A stretch of 10,419 nucleotides of DNA from JAHITU01 sp964486155 (lineage in GTDB: Bacteria; Patescibacteriota; Minisyncoccia; Phycocordibacterales; UBA12079): the NCBI GenBank assembly GCA_964486155.1, contig CAZAKQ010000021.1:1-10419 (forward strand), written 5' to 3'. Of this stretch, positions 1-4,663 are shown piece by piece. Numbering within the stretch: the first letter of the stretch is position 1; each line of letters opens with the position of its first letter. The notes below the pieces were generated by a model. That model was not told the DNA's origin. It did not search any database and saw only the letters and a program-made list of their open reading frames with translations. Position numbers and translations under genes: made by a program.

Positions 1-55
1 TTATGTTTATACCACTGAATTTAATAAAAAGCAATGTTTTTTCATCTTTTTTTGT

Positions 56-90
56 TTAACTCTCCGCCAGCTGGCGGATTGTTGAGTTAA
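56..90. repeat. GC-rich palindrome nested in an inverted repeat
   Basis: Positions 63-78 are a perfect 16-bp palindrome, TCCGCCAGCTGGCGGA, with no spacer. It is flanked by TTAACTC (56-62) and GAGTTAA (84-90), so the whole can extrude as one hairpin with a 5-nt bulge (79-83). The GC-rich core stands out sharply from its AT-rich surroundings. Short GC-rich palindromes of this type are, to my recollection, scattered through CPR genomes; that is not proven here. Confidence 0.75.
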
Positions 91-137
91 TTAATGTATA
101 TAGCTATATTTTAAGTCTTTAATCTTATTAAAAAAAT

Positions 138-164
138 AACCTTTGCTCAATTCGAGCAAAGGTT
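138..164 (-). terminator. Rho-independent terminator after the membrane-protein gene
   Basis: Perfect 11-bp stem (138-148 pairs with 154-164) with a 5-nt loop, AATTC. On the minus strand it is followed by a run of seven U. It lies about 30 nt past the stop of the gene at 193-876. The plus side also has a T run after the stem, so it could act in both directions. Confidence 0.85.
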
Positions 165-192
165 GTTTTTAAATTTTCTGTGTTTAAGTAAA

Positions 193-876
193 TTACATCT
201 TACTTCGTACATCATCTATCACATCAGACGCAGCAGATTTTCCTCCTAAACCAAAGGCTAAGCCAATTGCTAATGACATAGCAACTACTAAACCAGTAAA
301 TAAAGTCTGAACAAAGGCAGCAGCTACTCCTAATTGGTAAAGAGCCATTAATCCTGCGAATACCCAAATTGACCATCTAACAGCAGTTCCTAAAAATCCG
401 TAATGAGCTTTTTTAACTCCAACGGCTTTAGCAGAACCTTTTACTAGATGTTCAACAGTATCAGCGACAATAGCAGCAATCAAAAGAATAGCGGCAGCAG
501 CAATTACTCTAGGTAAATACAGAAGCACTACTTGTTGTAAGAATTGATTTACTTGATCAAGACCTAAAACATCAAAAGCAGCTACAGCAAAAACTACTAT
601 AACAAACCATTTAATCAAAGCACCGATAAAATTACCAGCGTTTAAACGAAAACCTGCTTTGTTAAGAGATTTTTCTATACCTGCACTTCTCAAAACCTTA
701 TCAACTCCTAGAGAACGAATTATTTGAGCAATTACTCTTCCAAATAAAACTCCTACTACCCAACCAATAATGAAAATTACTACTGCAATAATCAAATTTG
801 GGACAAAGCCCATAACTCCAACCCAAAGACTTTGAAAAGATTGTGATAACACTTCACTCCATGTTTGTAATATCAT
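193..876 (-). CDS. MscS-like / TM_helix-repeat membrane protein lacking the beta domain
   Basis: A 227-residue, very hydrophobic protein with about five membrane segments, near residues 20-48, 84-104, 116-140, 163-185 and 187-211. The pattern P-N-L-I-I-A-V-V-I-F-I-I-G-W (26-39), and its looser recurrence at 122-135, fits the conserved TM helix repeat family related to small mechanosensitive channels. The last helix, L-A-I-G-L-A-F-G-L-G-G-K (202-213), has the Gly/Ala small-residue pattern of the MscS pore helix. The protein stops there, without the cytoplasmic beta and alpha/beta domains of true MscS. It would sit in the cytoplasmic membrane. Channel activity is inference; scaffold or accessory roles are possible. 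The ATG start has no Shine-Dalgarno but follows a plausible promoter. It is transcribed alone and ends at a strong terminator. Its richness in Ala and Gly makes it less AT-rich than its neighbours. Confidence 0.8.
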   Translation of the reverse strand: MILQTWSEVLSQSFQSLWVGVMGFVPNLIIAVVIFIIGWVVGVLFGRVIAQIIRSLGVDKVLRSAGIEKSLNKAGFRLNAGNFIGALIKWFVIVVFAVAAFDVLGLDQVNQFLQQVVLLYLPRVIAAAAILLIAAIVADTVEHLVKGSAKAVGVKKAHYGFLGTAVRWSIWVFAGLMALYQLGVAAAFVQTLFTGLVVAMSLAIGLAFGLGGKSAASDVIDDVRSKM

Positions 877-915
877 ATTTTTTCTAAAAAATTAAAACTA
901 ATAATGAATTATTAC

Positions 916-945
916 CATATACCCAAAATTTAATTTGTTGGTCAA
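916..945 (-). promoter_or_regulatory. Candidate promoter for the MscS-like gene
   Basis: Minus-strand TTGACC (945-940) and TATATG (921-916) are separated by 18 bp. They would start transcription near 909, about 33 nt before the ATG. The -10 match is modest. Confidence 0.35.
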
Positions 946-1056
946 AAAATCAACCACCAAAAAATACTTGGTTTTATGATTTCACGACCTTTATTTTAGT
1001 ATTAATAAATACCATAAACATATAATATCATTTATATTGAAAAAAATATTAAAAAC

Positions 1057-1065
1057 TGTGGATAA
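1057..1065 (+). other. DnaA-box consensus sequence (TGTGGATAA)
   Basis: TGTGGATAA is the complement of TTATCCACA, a perfect match to the bacterial DnaA-box consensus. It is one of three in the window, all in the same orientation. No replication gene lies nearby, so function is unproven. Confidence 0.4.
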
Positions 1066-1094
1066 AAAACTAATTTGTTTTCACAAATTAATTT

Positions 1095-1119
1095 CAATTT
1101 ACAATTTTCAATTTTCAAA
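1095..1119. repeat. Tandem CAATTTT heptamer tract
   Basis: Three consecutive 7-bp units (CAATTTA, CAATTTT, CAATTTT) and a partial fourth (CAAA). This is a short low-complexity tandem repeat in non-coding DNA. Confidence 0.6.
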
Positions 1120-1251
1120 CAATAAATTAATGTTTTAATGTCTTAATTTTAATAAAAACTAACAGCTACAATACCGTAACTATTATAGCGAGTAACTTTT
1201 TAGTTATAATTTCAAAAAATTACAAAATCGCACCTTATAATCTCTTATAAT

Positions 1252-1281
1252 TTTCAATGGCTACGGGCATAGCCATTGAAA
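1252..1281. repeat. 12-bp perfect hairpin with CGGGCA loop
   Basis: TTTCAATGGCTA (1252-1263) pairs perfectly with TAGCCATTGAAA (1270-1281) around a 6-nt loop. There is no U run on either side, so it is not a typical terminator. Part of it, GGCTACGGGC (1259-1268), recurs as its reverse complement at 5313-5322. Confidence 0.7.
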
Positions 1282-1313
1282 TAGGACTATAAACCTATTT
1301 ACTAAAAAACAAA

Positions 1314-1355
1314 TATATTTATTCCAATATTCCTAGGAATATTGGAATAAATATA
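1314..1355. repeat. Perfect 42-bp palindrome without spacer
   Basis: Each of the 21 bases left of the centre (between 1334 and 1335) pairs with its mirror base on the right. The centre is TTCCTAGGAA and each arm carries CCAATATTCC or its mirror. There is no loop, so it is a candidate cruciform, dimeric protein-binding site or repeat-element remnant rather than a normal terminator. Confidence 0.9.
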
Positions 1356-1362
1356 AAAAACA

Positions 1363-1389
1363 AAAAATTAGAGAATTACTCTAATTTTT
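1363..1389 (-). terminator. Terminator downstream of the HTH gene
   Basis: An 11-bp stem, AAAAATTAGAG (1363-1373) with CTCTAATTTTT (1379-1389), and a 5-nt loop. On the minus strand it ends in a U-rich run. It lies about 60 nt past the stop at 1449. It is A/T-rich, so a weak to moderate terminator. Confidence 0.6.
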
Positions 1390-1448
1390 ACATATAATAT
1401 ATGCTATTTAATACTTAATATAAATTTAAAGTGCTAATATACTTTAAA

Positions 1449-2057
1449 TTATAAATCTAATTTATTTAAAACCTTTTTATGAGAATAATCTAATATATCT
1501 CTTAACAATTTGTCATAAACTCCTAAACGATAATTAAAATCATTTGTTTCTAAAATAGAATATCTTAATTCTTGACCTATTTCTGACTCAAGAATTCGTA
1601 AAGCTCTTTCTAAGTAAGAATTATTCAAATTATCCCCTACTATCAATATGTCTACTCGGCTATCTGGCTCTTGTATAAATACTCCTGATGTAATAATTAA
1701 TTTAAGAACGCCTCCTCCTCTTAACCGCTTAGTGATTTCTTTTGATCTTATAGGACTTCCTTTAATTAATAAATTTTTTAAAGGTGCTAACAAAGAAAAA
1801 TTAGGGTCCAACATCCATCCATTTGTTTTCTTTTTCTTTAGCTCTTTTTTCTTACTAATTATTTCTTTATAAAAAACTCTTTTTTTGATTAATGAAATCT
1901 TTTCTAAAACTTTCAACTCTTTTCGCAAAGTAACAATATTAACTTTTGTTCTCTTAGAAATCTCCGCATTATCAAAAATCTTATCATCATTAGATAAAAA
2001 AAGTCTCATTATTTTTACCTTAGCAGTTGATCCAAATAATTTACTTAAAACTTCCAT
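1449..2057 (-). CDS. Winged-helix regulator with degenerate nucleotidyltransferase-like C-terminus
   Basis: A 202-residue basic protein. Residues 10-63 form a winged helix-turn-helix of MarR/ArsR type: S-T-A-K-V-K-I-M-R-L-F-L opens helix 1, A-E-I-S-K-R-T-K-V-N is the first HTH helix, and V-T-L-R-K-E-L-K-V-L-E-K is the recognition helix. A lysine-rich linker (about 64-78) follows. Residues 95-200 resemble the minimal nucleotidyltransferase fold: a GGG turn (114-116), then S-R-V-D-I-L-I-V-G-D (133-142) like the S-D-x-D-L family motif. The classical G-S signature before it is poor, so catalysis is doubtful and the domain may only bind ligand or partner. HTH plus NTase-like fusions occur in archaea and CPR bacteria. 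The start is supported by a promoter that places transcription initiation at the ATG. The target and effector are unknown; self-regulation is possible. It is a single-gene unit. Confidence 0.7.
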   Translation of the reverse strand: MEVLSKLFGSTAKVKIMRLFLSNDDKIFDNAEISKRTKVNIVTLRKELKVLEKISLIKKRVFYKEIISKKKELKKKKTNGWMLDPNFSLLAPLKNLLIKGSPIRSKEITKRLRGGGVLKLIITSGVFIQEPDSRVDILIVGDNLNNSYLERALRILESEIGQELRYSILETNDFNYRLGVYDKLLRDILDYSHKKVLNKLDL

Positions 2058-2064
2058 TAATAAT

Positions 2065-2093
2065 ATAATAACATCTATTTTTTATCCCAGCAA
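2065..2093 (-). promoter_or_regulatory. Promoter of the HTH gene, predicted leaderless
   Basis: Minus-strand TTGCTG (2093-2088), a 17-bp spacer and TATTAT (2070-2065). The predicted +1 is at about 2058, one base before the ATG, so the mRNA would lack a 5' leader. This agrees with the absence of a Shine-Dalgarno. Confidence 0.55.
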
Positions 2094-2103
2094 CAAAAAT
2101 CAA

Positions 2104-2170
2104 TAAAAAACAACAAAATAAAATCACTGAGGAATTGGACCCCTCAATGATTTTATTTTGTTGTTTTTTA
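2104..2170 (-). terminator. Strong terminator of the rplJ-rplL operon
   Basis: Positions 2104-2126 pair with 2148-2170 over 23 bp. After one mismatch, 2128-2132 pair with 2142-2146, leaving a 9-nt loop. On the minus strand the stem ends in a T-rich run. The stem begins 5 nt after the rplL stop. Its length and symmetry mean it can also stop plus-strand transcription. Confidence 0.9.
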
Positions 2171-2174
2171 GTTT

Positions 2175-2750
2175 TTATTTCAACTCTACTTTTCCTCCGG
2201 CTTCTTCTACTTCTTTCTTCAAAGCTTCAGCTTCTTCTTTCTTCATATCTTTCTTTAATACAGCAGGAGCAGAATCAACTAATTCTTTAGCTTCTTTAAG
2301 TCCTAGACCTAAAGCACTTTTAACAGCCTTAATTACTGCAATTTTAGAATCGCCAGCAGATGTAAGCTCTACATCAAATGAAGTCTTTTCTTCACCTGCA
2401 TCATCTCCTCCAGCGGCGGCTCCCCCAGCAACAGCCACAGCTGCAGCAGAAACACTAAATTTCTTTTCCAATAATTTTACTAATTCATGCAAATCAAGAA
2501 CTGACATTTCTTCAATTCCGTCTACTAATACCTTATATTTTTCAGGAATTTCTACTTCTTCACCTTCTTCTTCCTTAACTTCCTCTTTAACTTCTTCTTT
2601 TTTCTCCTTGTCCTCCACAGCTTTGGCGTCGGAGGATTCTACAGAAACTTCCTCTTTTTCTTCTTTAACTTTTTCTGAAGGAGCTTCTGCCTCAACTTTT
2701 TCTTCAGCATTTTCCACTACCTCTTCTTTTTCTTTTTTTTCTTCAGTCAT
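2175..2750 (-). CDS. rplL: Ribosomal protein bL12 (L7/L12) with acidic N-terminal extension
   Basis: The stalk protein of the large ribosomal subunit: it dimerises, binds L10 and recruits translational GTPases. Residues 71-102 are the N-terminal dimerisation domain (G-I-E-E-M-S-V-L-D-L-H-E-L-V-K), 103-120 the Ala/Gly hinge, and 121-191 the C-terminal domain (A-V-I-K-A-V-K, G-L-G-L-K-E-A-K-E-L-V near 138-158, ending A-G-G-K-V-E-L). The protein is 191 residues, against about 120-130 normally, because roughly 70 Glu/Lys/Val-rich residues precede the dimerisation domain. No ATG, GTG or TTG near residue 70 would give a normal-length protein, so the extension looks genuine. There is no Shine-Dalgarno. 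It follows rplJ by 37 bp and shares its leader and terminator. The extension may be disordered or coiled; its role is unknown. Confidence 0.95.
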   Translation of the reverse strand: MTEEKKEKEEVVENAEEKVEAEAPSEKVKEEKEEVSVESSDAKAVEDKEKKEEVKEEVKEEEGEEVEIPEKYKVLVDGIEEMSVLDLHELVKLLEKKFSVSAAAVAVAGGAAAGGDDAGEEKTSFDVELTSAGDSKIAVIKAVKSALGLGLKEAKELVDSAPAVLKKDMKKEEAEALKKEVEEAGGKVELK

Positions 2751-2787
2751 AATAATTTAAAATTTAAATTAATAATTAATAATCTTT

Positions 2788-3279
2788 TTAAGCTTCTTTT
2801 TTCTCAGCTATTTTACTTAAAATTGTCACAAGACCCTGAATTGGAGAATTTATAACATTTACAAATTGACCTTTCAAAACTTGCAGTGACGGAATTTGAG
2901 CGATAGTAAGCATTTTATTTTTATCTACAAAAGATCCTTCAAAAACACCTCCTAAAATAGCAATATTTTCTTTGTTTTTCTTCTGAAACTCATACACTCC
3001 TCTAGCAGGAGCAATAGAATCTACACCATAAGCTAAAGCCAACTCCCCTTCTAATTCAGGAATGTCTCCTTCAATAGAAGTACCGTCTAAAGCTTTTTTT
3101 ACTAGAGTTTTCTTAGTAACCGTATAAGATGAACCCTCTTTTCTCAATTTATTTCTTAATTGAGTAGTATCAGAAACATTTAATCCATGAAAATTTACAA
3201 AAACCACAGAGTCAGAATCTTTAAAGATTCCTTGTGTTTTTTCTAAAATCTCTTGTTTTTTATCTTTACTTATTGCCAT
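2788..3279 (-). CDS. rplJ: Ribosomal protein uL10
   Basis: A 163-residue L10, the base of the ribosomal stalk, which binds 23S rRNA and the L7/L12 dimers. Family features visible are the N-terminus M-A-I-S-K-D-K-K-Q-E, the stretch V-V-F-V-N-F-H-G-L-N-V-S (25-36), L-R-N-K-L-R-K-E-G-S (41-50), the T-K-K-T-L-V-K-K-A-L patch (55-64), and the helical tail with I-L-S-K-I-A-E-K-K (152-161) that anchors L12. Length is close to the usual 160-175. No Shine-Dalgarno precedes the ATG (3279-3277). An L10-leader-type RNA and an intrinsic terminator lie 120-230 nt upstream, so expression is probably autoregulated by L10 or the L10-L12 complex. The usual neighbours rplK, rplA and rpoB are absent from this window. 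Confidence 0.97.
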   Translation of the reverse strand: MAISKDKKQEILEKTQGIFKDSDSVVFVNFHGLNVSDTTQLRNKLRKEGSSYTVTKKTLVKKALDGTSIEGDIPELEGELALAYGVDSIAPARGVYEFQKKNKENIAILGGVFEGSFVDKNKMLTIAQIPSLQVLKGQFVNVINSPIQGLVTILSKIAEKKEA

Positions 3280-3294
3280 AACTATTAGTTAAAA

Positions 3295-3391
3295 GTTTAT
3301 AAAGTTGAAAGTTAAAAGTTTTTTATAAAAATTTGCGAAGCAAATTTTTTTTTACTTTATGAACTTTACGAACTTTAAAAACTTTATGAAC
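3295..3391 (-). repeat. Long imperfect hairpin with 9-bp tandem arms in the rplJ 5' UTR
   Basis: The right arm is ACTTTATGA repeated with variation (3354-3362, 3363-3371, 3372-3380, 3381-3389). The left arm (3295-3320) carries the reverse-complement type (ATAAAGTT, GAAAGTT, AAAAGTT). The outer end, 3295-3306 with 3380-3391, pairs over 12 bp including one G-T. The centre is a 10-bp stem (3327-3336 with 3340-3349) with a GAA loop. The whole can fold into a stem of nearly 100 nt between the attenuator and the rplJ start. Confidence 0.65.
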
Positions 3392-3402
3392 TTATTCTAA
3401 TT

Positions 3403-3509
3403 AAAAAAGTCTTGAATAATCAAGACTCAGAGAAAAACACCAAAAGTGCTTTACGACCTAAATAGGATTTATAGAAAAAAAATTCATACCTATCTTCTCT
3501 GATCTTTGT
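3403..3509 (-). ncRNA. L10-leader-type regulatory RNA upstream of rplJ
   Basis: On the minus strand, TCAGAGAA (3502-3495) pairs with TTCTCTGA (3434-3427) as a closing 8-bp stem. Inside it, ATAGG (3493-3489) pairs with CCTAT (3466-3462). The conserved-looking element AATCCTATTTAGGT (3469-3456) resembles the AAUCCUGCCGAGGUG segment of known L10 leaders, which mimics the L10 site on 23S rRNA. The closing stem begins about 7 nt after the predicted start site. An intrinsic terminator follows directly and shares base 3427 with the stem. In Bacillus subtilis the L10-L12 complex causes termination in such a leader; the same is inferred here. A covariance-model search was not run. Confidence 0.7.
3408..3427 (-). 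terminator. Attenuator terminator of the rplJ leader
   Basis: AGTCTTGA (3408-3415) pairs with TCAAGACT (3420-3427), with a 4-nt loop. On the minus strand it is followed by six T (3408-3403). It lies inside the leader about 125 nt before the rplJ start, so it must be read through for L10 synthesis. Confidence 0.75.
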
Positions 3510-3515
3510 ATAAAT

Positions 3516-3543
3516 ATATTACAGTATTTTTATAAAAAAACAA
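3516..3543 (-). promoter_or_regulatory. Promoter of the rplJ-rplL operon
   Basis: Minus-strand TTGTTT (3543-3538), a 16-bp spacer and TAATAT (3521-3516), giving a start near 3509, right before the L10 leader. The -35 box lies in the U run of the preceding terminator. Confidence 0.55.
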
Positions 3544-3580
3544 GCCCAATATCATCTCTCTTCTTTAGACGATATTGGGC
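3544..3580 (-). terminator. Terminator of the 133-aa protein gene
   Basis: GCCCAATATC (3544-3553) pairs with GATATTGGGC (3571-3580), plus three more pairs after one mismatch. On the minus strand the stem is followed by TTGTTTTTTT. It lies 44 nt past the stop at 3624. Confidence 0.9.
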
Positions 3581-3623
3581 AAATACTAGAATAACTCTAT
3601 TTATCTAAAAATAGAATAATTTT

Positions 3624-4025
3624 CTACAGAGTCAAATCAAAAAGACTTTCTTTTTTTATAGAATGATTCTTTAAAATTGTAGTTGTTTTACGTTTAAAAT
3701 CTTCTATGAAATCCTGTTCATTTAATAATAAGATTTTAATCTCTTCATAATCAATCCCTATTTCTTCAATGAGATCTTGAAAAAGGTCTTCAATATTAAA
3801 AGCAAATTTTAAAATATATTTTGCTATTTCTTCATAGGAATAAAAAACTGTTAAATTTTTGTCTTCAAAACCACCCAAACAAATACCCGATTTACCCAAA
3901 TCTTTCCATAAACTTTTAGATATCTCTTTAATAGTATATTGTTTTAAACTATTTTTAGTAACTGTAATACTTACATTTTTTGTTTTTGAATAAAAAACAA
4001 TTTCATCTTTTTCTTCATTAAACAT
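3624..4025 (-). CDS. Unrecognised 133-aa acidic protein
   Basis: I do not recognise a family. The protein has no membrane segment or signal peptide, so it is probably cytoplasmic. Residues 1-30 look like beta strands (E-I-V-F-Y-S; V-S-I-T-V-T). Residues 35-60 contain S-L-W-K-D-L-G-K-S-G-I-C-L-G-G-F, with its single cysteine. The second half is helical and acidic (I-E-D-L-F-Q-D-L-I-E-E-I-G-I-D-Y-E-E) and ends in a basic stretch with K-R-K-T-T-T. The start is firm: it has the best Shine-Dalgarno in the window (4031-4037), 5-6 nt from the ATG. It has its own promoter and terminator and lies between rplJ and a membrane-protein gene, which suggests no function. The strong RBS implies substantial translation. 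Confidence 0.75.
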   Translation of the reverse strand: MFNEEKDEIVFYSKTKNVSITVTKNSLKQYTIKEISKSLWKDLGKSGICLGGFEDKNLTVFYSYEEIAKYILKFAFNIEDLFQDLIEEIGIDYEEIKILLLNEQDFIEDFKRKTTTILKNHSIKKESLFDLTL

Positions 4026-4030
4026 TTATT

Positions 4031-4037
4031 ACCTCCT
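4031..4037 (-). promoter_or_regulatory. Strong Shine-Dalgarno AGGAGGT
   Basis: The minus strand reads AAAAAAGGAGGTAATAAATG, with AGGAGGT 5 nt before the ATG of the 133-aa gene. Most genes in this window lack such a site, so it stands out. Confidence 0.9.
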
Positions 4038-4069
4038 TTTTTCATTTTTATGAGGACTTCTTGATTTTA

Positions 4070-4097
4070 AGAATATCAAAAATTCTAAAATAATCAA
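4070..4097 (-). promoter_or_regulatory. Candidate promoter of the 133-aa protein gene
   Basis: Minus-strand TTGATT (4097-4092), a 16-bp spacer and TATTCT (4075-4070). It predicts a start near 4063 and a 38-nt leader containing the strong RBS. The -35 box abuts the preceding terminator stem. Confidence 0.45.
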
Positions 4098-4098
4098 T

Positions 4099-4133
4099 AA
4101 AAAATGTGAGGCCTCCAAGGCTCCACATTTTTT
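4099..4133 (-). terminator. Terminator of the 136-aa protein gene; copy 1 of a repeated element
   Basis: AAAAAATGTG (4099-4108) pairs with CACATTTTTT (4124-4133). An inner G/C stem (4110-4114 with 4118-4122) includes one G-T pair. It lies 12 nt past the stop at 4145 and has a U run on the minus side. The 21-nt core GTGGAGCCTTGGAGGCCTCAC matches the element at 9964-9984 at 17 of 21 positions. Confidence 0.85.
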
Positions 4134-4144
4134 TATTTATTCTA

Positions 4145-4555
4145 TTAGTTAATTGTCGCGGTTTGGGTTCCGTTTATCTTATCTATATCTTTTTGAATTC
4201 TCTCTGTCATTCTTTCAGCTTCTCTTAAAATTAAGTCTAATCTTTGTAATTGAGGACTATGTGGAGTTTCAGGAGTCATTATTTCTGTTTTTCCACTTTG
4301 AATTTCATCAACATCGGCTTTGATTTTCTCTTTGAGTTCCTTCATATTAGAAGAATCTGATAAAATTTCTTTTTTAGTTAAAATATTTCCGTTTTCGTCT
4401 ACTAAAATTTGATTATCCTGATAACGAGCTACTCCAATCATTATAATAGCCATTAAAATAAAACCTGTTAGTACCCCTGAAAGATATTTTTTATCTTTTA
4501 TTAAAATTTCTTTTTGAGTTTGAGTTTTCTTTTGCTTATATTCTTGTTCGTACAT
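4145..4555 (-). CDS. Single-pass membrane protein with a C-terminal SPxLQRL helical motif
   Basis: A 136-residue protein of no named family. A basic cytoplasmic tail (1-24, K-rich) is followed by one membrane helix (about 25-43, L-S-G-V-L-T-G-F-I-L-M-A-I-I-M-I-G-V-A). The rest would face outward. Residues 44-94 are charged and contain V-D-E-N-G-N-I-L-T-K-K-E-I. Residues 95-124 form a helical segment, P-E-T-P-H-S-P-Q-L-Q-R-L and onward to Q-K-D-I. This segment is 20/30 identical to residues 403-432 of the exported 1310-aa protein encoded about 4 kb away, which suggests a shared binding or coiled-coil module outside the membrane. The start is chosen by a good promoter 38 nt upstream; no clear Shine-Dalgarno is present. 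It is a single-gene unit, divergent from a plus-strand RNA promoter. Confidence 0.75.
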   Translation of the reverse strand: MYEQEYKQKKTQTQKEILIKDKKYLSGVLTGFILMAIIMIGVARYQDNQILVDENGNILTKKEILSDSSNMKELKEKIKADVDEIQSGKTEIMTPETPHSPQLQRLDLILREAERMTERIQKDIDKINGTQTATIN

Positions 4556-4591
4556 ATTTTTAATTTATTAATTACTAATTATTATATATCT

Positions 4592-4619
4592 AGTATAAGA
4601 ATCTAAAAAAGAAAGTCAA
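4592..4619 (-). promoter_or_regulatory. Strong sigma-70 promoter of the 136-aa protein gene
   Basis: Minus-strand TTGACT (4619-4614), a 16-bp spacer and TATACT (4597-4592), giving a leader of about 30 nt. Its -35 box faces a second TTGACT on the plus strand only 9 bp away. Confidence 0.7.
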
Positions 4620-4628
4620 CTAAAATTA

Positions 4629-4657
4629 TTGACTTATTCTTATATATAATCTAAAAT
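4629..4657 (+). promoter_or_regulatory. Divergent promoter for a candidate plus-strand RNA
   Basis: TTGACT (4629-4634), a 17-bp spacer and TAAAAT (4652-4657), with a predicted start near 4664. AAGTCAA (4613-4619) and TTGACTT (4629-4635) form a 7-bp inverted repeat covering both -35 boxes. Confidence 0.5.
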
Positions 4658-4663
4658 GATATT

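Larger units (their letters stand above)
877..1448. other. Gene-free AT-rich intergenic region with clustered inverted repeats
   Basis: No credible coding frame was found in these 572 bases. They hold a candidate promoter (916-945), a DnaA-box sequence (1057-1065), a CAATTTT tandem tract (1095-1119) and four inverted repeats in the last 200 bp (1252-1281, 1314-1355, 1363-1389, 1423-1450). The last is a 10-bp A/T stem with an 8-nt loop, touching the stop codon of the next gene. Apart from these the stretch is featureless A/T. Confidence 0.7.

Noticed and set aside
877..1448. A replication origin
   Set aside because: Only one DnaA box and some A/T-rich DNA are present; there is no box cluster and no dnaA, dnaN or rpmH nearby.
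1648..2106. Two plus-strand frames (1648-1872, 1885-2106) opposite the HTH gene
   Set aside because: They lack start signals and family-like features, while the minus-strand frame has a promoter and recognisable domains.
2158..2760. Ser/Thr/Phe-rich 200-residue plus-strand frame opposite rplL
   Set aside because: It is the mirror of the Glu/Lys-rich rplL codons; rplL is certain, and the frame has no RBS or promoter.
3466..3491. A 9-codon leader peptide ORF (ATG-AAT-TTT...) inside the L10 leader
   Set aside because: It has a weak AGG before the ATG but no regulatory codon run, and it overlaps the L10-binding fold, which explains the region better.
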